This document shows, in pieces, positions 7,143-9,847 of a stretch of 9,847 nucleotides of DNA (the stretch's first letter is position 1; the number at the start of each line of letters is the position of its first letter). The stretch is from Peptococcaceae bacterium UBA2264 (lineage in GTDB: Bacteria > Bacillota > Desulfitobacteriia > Desulfitobacteriales > Desulfitobacteriaceae). The notes below the pieces were generated by a model. The model ran no database searches and was not told where the DNA came from. It saw nothing but the letters and a program-made list of their open reading frames with translations. The stretch lies in contig DDXI01000190.1 in assembly GCA_002347475.1 (NCBI GenBank), positions 1 to 9,847 of the forward strand, given 5' to 3'. A program made the translations under genes and the position numbers.

Positions 7143-7880
7143 GTGCATCGTTTTAAAATCGCAAAGCTTGGGGAAAAGATTTTTTGGCTTTTGGATGGGG
7201 AAAAGGAACATCTTGTCAGGGTTTTGCGGCTTGACCGGGGTGATCGGGTGATCGGTTTTGACAACAGTGGGGCAGAATGGCTGGGAAAAATAGAAAATAT
7301 CGAAGATGAAAGTGTTGCCTGCCGCATCTTGGCTAAACATTATCCGGAGGTGGAGGCGCGTTCGCTGGTTTATCTGGTCAGTGGTTTAACCAAAAACGAT
7401 AAAATGGATTGGATCATTCAGAAGGGAACTGAACTGGGTATGGCCGGTCTTGTTCCATTGCGGACCAAACGGTCTGTAGTGCATTTGGAAGGAAGCAAGG
7501 CTCTGGAACGGGTGGAACGCTGGCAGAAAATTGCTGCTGAGGCTGGAAAACAATCGCGTCGTGTGCGGGTGCCCATGATCCAGAACATAAGTGATTGGGC
7601 GGAGCTGCCTGATAAACTGCCTGCCTTTACCCAATGGCTCATTCCCTACGAAGAGGAAAAAACTCAGCCTTTATCCAGGTTATTGCCGGAACTGGATTTT
7701 GATAAACCCTTGGCTATCCTGATTGGTCCTGAGGGTGGCTTTGAACAGGCGGAAGTGGCTCATGCCAGGGAAAATTTGGGAGCAGCAAGTGTGACCTTAG
7801 GGCCGCGTATCCTGAGGGCAGAAACAGCTGCCTTGGCAGCTTTAACGATGGTATTGGCAGCTGGCGGAGATTTGGGGTAA
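7143..7880 (+). CDS. rsmE: RsmE, 16S rRNA m3U1498 methyltransferase
   Basis: RsmE methylates N3 of U1498 in 16S rRNA, using SAM and a SPOUT-class trefoil knot. Seen here (245 residues): an N-terminal PUA-like RNA-binding part beginning with HRFKI, and the family block GLTKNDKMDWIIQKGTELG with the strand VPLRTKRSV. The knot motifs are IGPEGGF at 194-200 and LGPRILRAETA at 219-229, which form the SAM pocket. The start is GTG at 7143: it gives the usual M-H-R-F N-terminus, and GAGGTGGT (7129-7136) lies 6 bases upstream. The frame is open further upstream to an ATG at 7074, but that start would lie inside prmA and add 23 residues foreign to the family. The one-base gap after the prmA stop, with the ribosome binding site inside prmA, suggests translational coupling. 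Confidence 0.95.
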   Translation: MHRFKIAKLGEKIFWLLDGEKEHLVRVLRLDRGDRVIGFDNSGAEWLGKIENIEDESVACRILAKHYPEVEARSLVYLVSGLTKNDKMDWIIQKGTELGMAGLVPLRTKRSVVHLEGSKALERVERWQKIAAEAGKQSRRVRVPMIQNISDWAELPDKLPAFTQWLIPYEEEKTQPLSRLLPELDFDKPLAILIGPEGGFEQAEVAHARENLGAASVTLGPRILRAETAALAALTMVLAAGGDLG

Positions 7881-7919
7881 TATTCGGGATTCAGGGCTCA
7901 AGGTGGTTAGGGTGAATTT

Positions 7920-7932
7920 GGTACCTGGCACC
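7920..7932 (+). repeat. Imperfect palindrome GGTACC-T-GGCACC before mtaB
   Basis: GGTACC and GGCACC flank a central T and are inverted repeats apart from one position. The element lies in an 80-base gap between rsmE and mtaB, wider than the other junctions downstream of dnaJ. Short palindromes of the GGTGCC/GGCACC type occur as dispersed repeats in some Firmicute genomes (recalled, not checked), so this may be a degenerate copy. No T-tract follows, so it is not a terminator. Only one copy is visible in the window. Confidence 0.35.
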
Positions 7933-7960
7933 TTAAACTGGAGGTTGAGAGATAGGGGCT

Positions 7961-9292
7961 ATGGAGAAAAATAATATTATTGAAGATCAGGAGCAGCTTA
8001 AGGTCTGTTTTGTTACATTGGGGTGTAAGGTAAACCAGGCCGAAAGTGAGGCTCTGGCTCAATTATTCCGAAACAGCGGCTATCAGGTTGTTGATCCTGA
8101 ACAAACAGTTGCTGTGGTTGTCATAAATACCTGTACTGTCACCAACACAGGCAGCAGCAAGTCGCGCCAGGCTATCCGCCGCCTGATCAGGTCTCATCCG
8201 GAAAGTTATGTTATTGTCTGTGGCTGTTATGCCCAGACTGCTTCTGCGGAGGTACTGGCTATCCCCGGGGTGGATCTGGTTATTGGCACCCAGCATAGGA
8301 CTCAGATCCTCAAGCTGCTGGAGCATGTTAAACAGACTGATAAACCTTATAATGCTGTGCAGAATATTGGGGATGTCAGAGTGTTTGAAGAACTTCCCCG
8401 GCTTGAGGAGGAGAGCCGGACCAGAGCTATGCTGAAAATTGAAGACGGCTGCAACAGATTTTGTACTTATTGTATTATTCCCTATGCCCGCGGGCCTGTA
8501 CGCAGCCGTCTTCCCGAAAATGCCTTGGCTGAAGCGGAAAGGCTTATCAGAGCAGGTTATCAGGAGATAGTTTTGACCGGTATTCATATCGGAGCTTATG
8601 GTGAGGATCTGGCTAATGGCTGGAATCTGGCTCGCCTGCTGCAATCACTGGTTAAAATTCCCGGCATGCATCGCCTGCATCTTGGCTCCGTGGAACCCCT
8701 GGAATTTAGTCCGGAATTGATTGCTGTTATTGCGGCTTCAACAGTTATCTGCCCTCATCTGCATATCCCTTTGCAGAGCGGCAGCAATACTGTCTTAGCC
8801 AGAATGCACCGCCCTTATATTACTGAGGACTACCGGGATTTGTTAAAGAAGTTGTTTCAAAGTATTCCTCATCTGGCAGTGACAACTGACATAATAACCG
8901 GATTTCCCGGGGAAACTGAAACTGACCACAGGCAGACTGTTGATTTTATCGGCAGTTGCGGCTTTGCCGGAATTCATGTCTTTCCTTATTCCAGGCGGGA
9001 AGGAACAGAGGCTGCTGCTTATCCTGAGCAGGTTTCCGACCAGGTCAAGACCCGGCGAGTCCAGGAACTGCTGCAGGTTTCCAGGGAAAGTCAGGAAAAA
9101 TACCGTTATAATATGTTGGGGCATATTTTGGAGGTACTGGTGGAACGAATTGATACCAGGGGGTGGGCTTACGGTCATACAGAGAATTACCTGCCGGTTA
9201 ATTTACCGCCTGCTGTCGATGAAGAGCCCTGGCAGGCCGGGCAATTAGTTTCCTTTACATTAGAAAAAAAGCATTTGTCAGACCGGCTTTAG
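7961..9292 (+). CDS. mtaB: MtaB, tRNA t6A37 methylthiotransferase
   Basis: A radical-SAM enzyme that converts t6A37 of tRNAs to ms2t6A, stabilising decoding of ANN codons. It carries two iron-sulfur clusters. The N-terminal UPF0004 domain supplies C22 (LGCKVNQ), C58 (NTCTVT) and C89 (CGCYAQ). The radical-SAM motif is C164-x3-C168-x2-C171 (GCNRFCTYC). The last 70 or so residues form a TRAM RNA-binding domain. The LGCKVNQ wording and the position after rsmE match the B. subtilis MtaB (YqeV) branch rather than MiaB or RimO. Its 443 residues are a normal length. An in-frame TGA at 7946-7948 and the lack of any other start codon fix ATG 7961 as the start. The ribosome binding site is unusual: GGAGGT is 15 bases away and AGGGG only 2 bases away, so translation may be modest. 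No clear terminator follows. Confidence 0.94.
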   Translation: MEKNNIIEDQEQLKVCFVTLGCKVNQAESEALAQLFRNSGYQVVDPEQTVAVVVINTCTVTNTGSSKSRQAIRRLIRSHPESYVIVCGCYAQTASAEVLAIPGVDLVIGTQHRTQILKLLEHVKQTDKPYNAVQNIGDVRVFEELPRLEEESRTRAMLKIEDGCNRFCTYCIIPYARGPVRSRLPENALAEAERLIRAGYQEIVLTGIHIGAYGEDLANGWNLARLLQSLVKIPGMHRLHLGSVEPLEFSPELIAVIAASTVICPHLHIPLQSGSNTVLARMHRPYITEDYRDLLKKLFQSIPHLAVTTDIITGFPGETETDHRQTVDFIGSCGFAGIHVFPYSRREGTEAAAYPEQVSDQVKTRRVQELLQVSRESQEKYRYNMLGHILEVLVERIDTRGWAYGHTENYLPVNLPPAVDEEPWQAGQLVSFTLEKKHLSDRL

Positions 9293-9344
9293 TTGGAAAT
9301 CAGCTACTGCTTAGTTATTTACCCTGTATTTCGCCGTTGTTTTA

Positions 9345-9353
9345 TGCTACCAT
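9345..9353 (+). promoter_or_regulatory. Weak candidate extended -10 promoter for the HIT gene
   Basis: TG-C-TACCAT gives an extended -10 form with 4 of 6 matches to TATAAT. There is no convincing -35 at 16-18 bases upstream. The 129-base AT-rich gap between mtaB and the HIT gene makes an independent promoter plausible, but read-through from mtaB is equally possible. Confidence 0.22.
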
Positions 9354-9421
9354 AAGGATAAGTAATTTTTTATTTAAGTCAGACATTATTTGTAAATTTT
9401 AGGCAAGGAATAAAGGAAAGG

Positions 9422-9775
9422 GTGTGCAGAGAAGTGGCTGAGTGCATTTTCTGTAAAATAGTTGCCAAAGAGATACCGGCCCAAATTGTTTATGAAGATA
9501 AGGATGTAATATCTTTTAAAGACATCAATCCCATGGCTCCTGTACATTTATTGATTATTCCGAAAAAGCATTATCAAGATCTGACTACGGCTGCTCCAGC
9601 AGACGAAAGTTTATTGGGACATATAATGGCTGTTGCCCAGAAGTTGGCTGTTGAGCATGGAATTGCCGAATCCGGCTACCGGGTCGTAGCAAATAATGGT
9701 CTTGACGCCGGGCAGATAGTAGATCATCTGCATTTCCACCTAATAGGAGGACACTTACTGCCCGATTTCGCCTGA
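9422..9775 (+). CDS. hinT: HIT-family (HinT-like) nucleotide-binding hydrolase
   Basis: Small histidine-triad protein of the HINT branch, which hydrolyses purine nucleoside phosphoramidates and aminoacyl-AMP. The triad HLHFHL puts histidines at 102, 104 and 106 (from GTG 9422), preceded by the conserved ANNGLDAGQIV stretch. The N-terminus has the CIFC pair (C8, C11), which often binds zinc, followed by the family block KEIPAQIVYEDKDV and DINPMAPVHLLIIPKKH. At 117 residues it is full length, though the tail after the triad (IGGHLLPDFA) is short and lacks the usual GRPLG-like ending. The start is uncertain: GTG 9422 has AAAGGA 4 bases upstream; GTG 9434 would give the more typical M-A-E-C-I-F-C and 113 residues. 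The gene ends in tandem stops (TGA TAA). In Clostridia such a gene often sits between mtaB and rpsU (recalled), which would place rpsU just outside the window. Confidence 0.9.
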   Translation: MCREVAECIFCKIVAKEIPAQIVYEDKDVISFKDINPMAPVHLLIIPKKHYQDLTTAAPADESLLGHIMAVAQKLAVEHGIAESGYRVVANNGLDAGQIVDHLHFHLIGGHLLPDFA

Positions 9776-9847
9776 TAAGGAAAAAATACCGCCAAAATTA
9801 ACCAGAAAGTTATCCGGGTGCGTTCTGACCTTGACGTGCCCAGCTTC

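Noticed and set aside
8063..8644. 193-codon minus-strand open frame opposite mtaB
   Set aside because: It lies across the conserved cysteine motifs of mtaB and has no recognisable product.
9311..9370. TTAGTTAT / ATAAGTAA inverted pair before a run of T, as a terminator after mtaB
   Set aside because: The stem is AT-only with a mismatch and a loop of about 40 bases, too weak for an intrinsic terminator.
9818..9847. Possible gene start (GTG 9818) or -35 (TTGACG 9831-9836) at the window end
   Set aside because: The open frame is ten codons with no ribosome binding site or recognisable family, and any matching -10 lies outside the window.

Overview
The window is a housekeeping chaperone locus, almost certainly from a Firmicute and most likely a member of the Clostridia (Peptococcaceae-like; inference). 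The evidence is a HrcA/CIRCE heat-shock control system, the gene order hrcA-grpE-dnaK-dnaJ-prmA-rsmE-mtaB (the same seven genes as the Bacillus subtilis dnaK operon), a 610-residue DnaK of Gram-positive size, strong AGGAGG-type ribosome binding sites and some GTG starts. All nine genes lie on the + strand. No mobile element, RNA gene, CRISPR array or broken gene is visible.

Layout: (1) 18-1205, hemW, a radical-SAM heme chaperone that probably ends an upstream unit. (2) 1212-1271, a sigma-A-type promoter with a perfect CIRCE operator over its start region. (3) 1330-4934, hrcA, grpE and dnaK, with a stem-loop in the hrcA-grpE gap. (4) 4944-5060, the dnaK-dnaJ junction, holding an intrinsic terminator candidate, a promoter candidate whose -35 overlaps the terminator T-tract, and a leader hairpin next to the dnaJ ribosome binding site. 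(5) 5081-7880, dnaJ, prmA and rsmE, tightly packed. (6) 7881-7960, a looser gap with a short palindromic element. (7) 7961-9292, mtaB. (8) 9422-9775, a HIT-family (HinT-like) protein. The last 72 bases hold nothing I can support.

How the genes fit together: HrcA bound to CIRCE should keep the promoter low until heat or misfolded protein titrates the GroEL that HrcA needs (known for the family). GrpE, DnaK and DnaJ form the Hsp70 machine. PrmA, RsmE and MtaB modify ribosomal protein L11, 16S rRNA and tRNA, so the operon pairs protein folding with upkeep of the translation apparatus.

I found no undescribed biological system. The genes are all recognisable and intact. The points worth a second look are in the intergenic regulatory DNA: the terminator/promoter overlap between dnaK and dnaJ, the hrcA-grpE stem-loop, the dnaJ leader, and the palindrome before mtaB.
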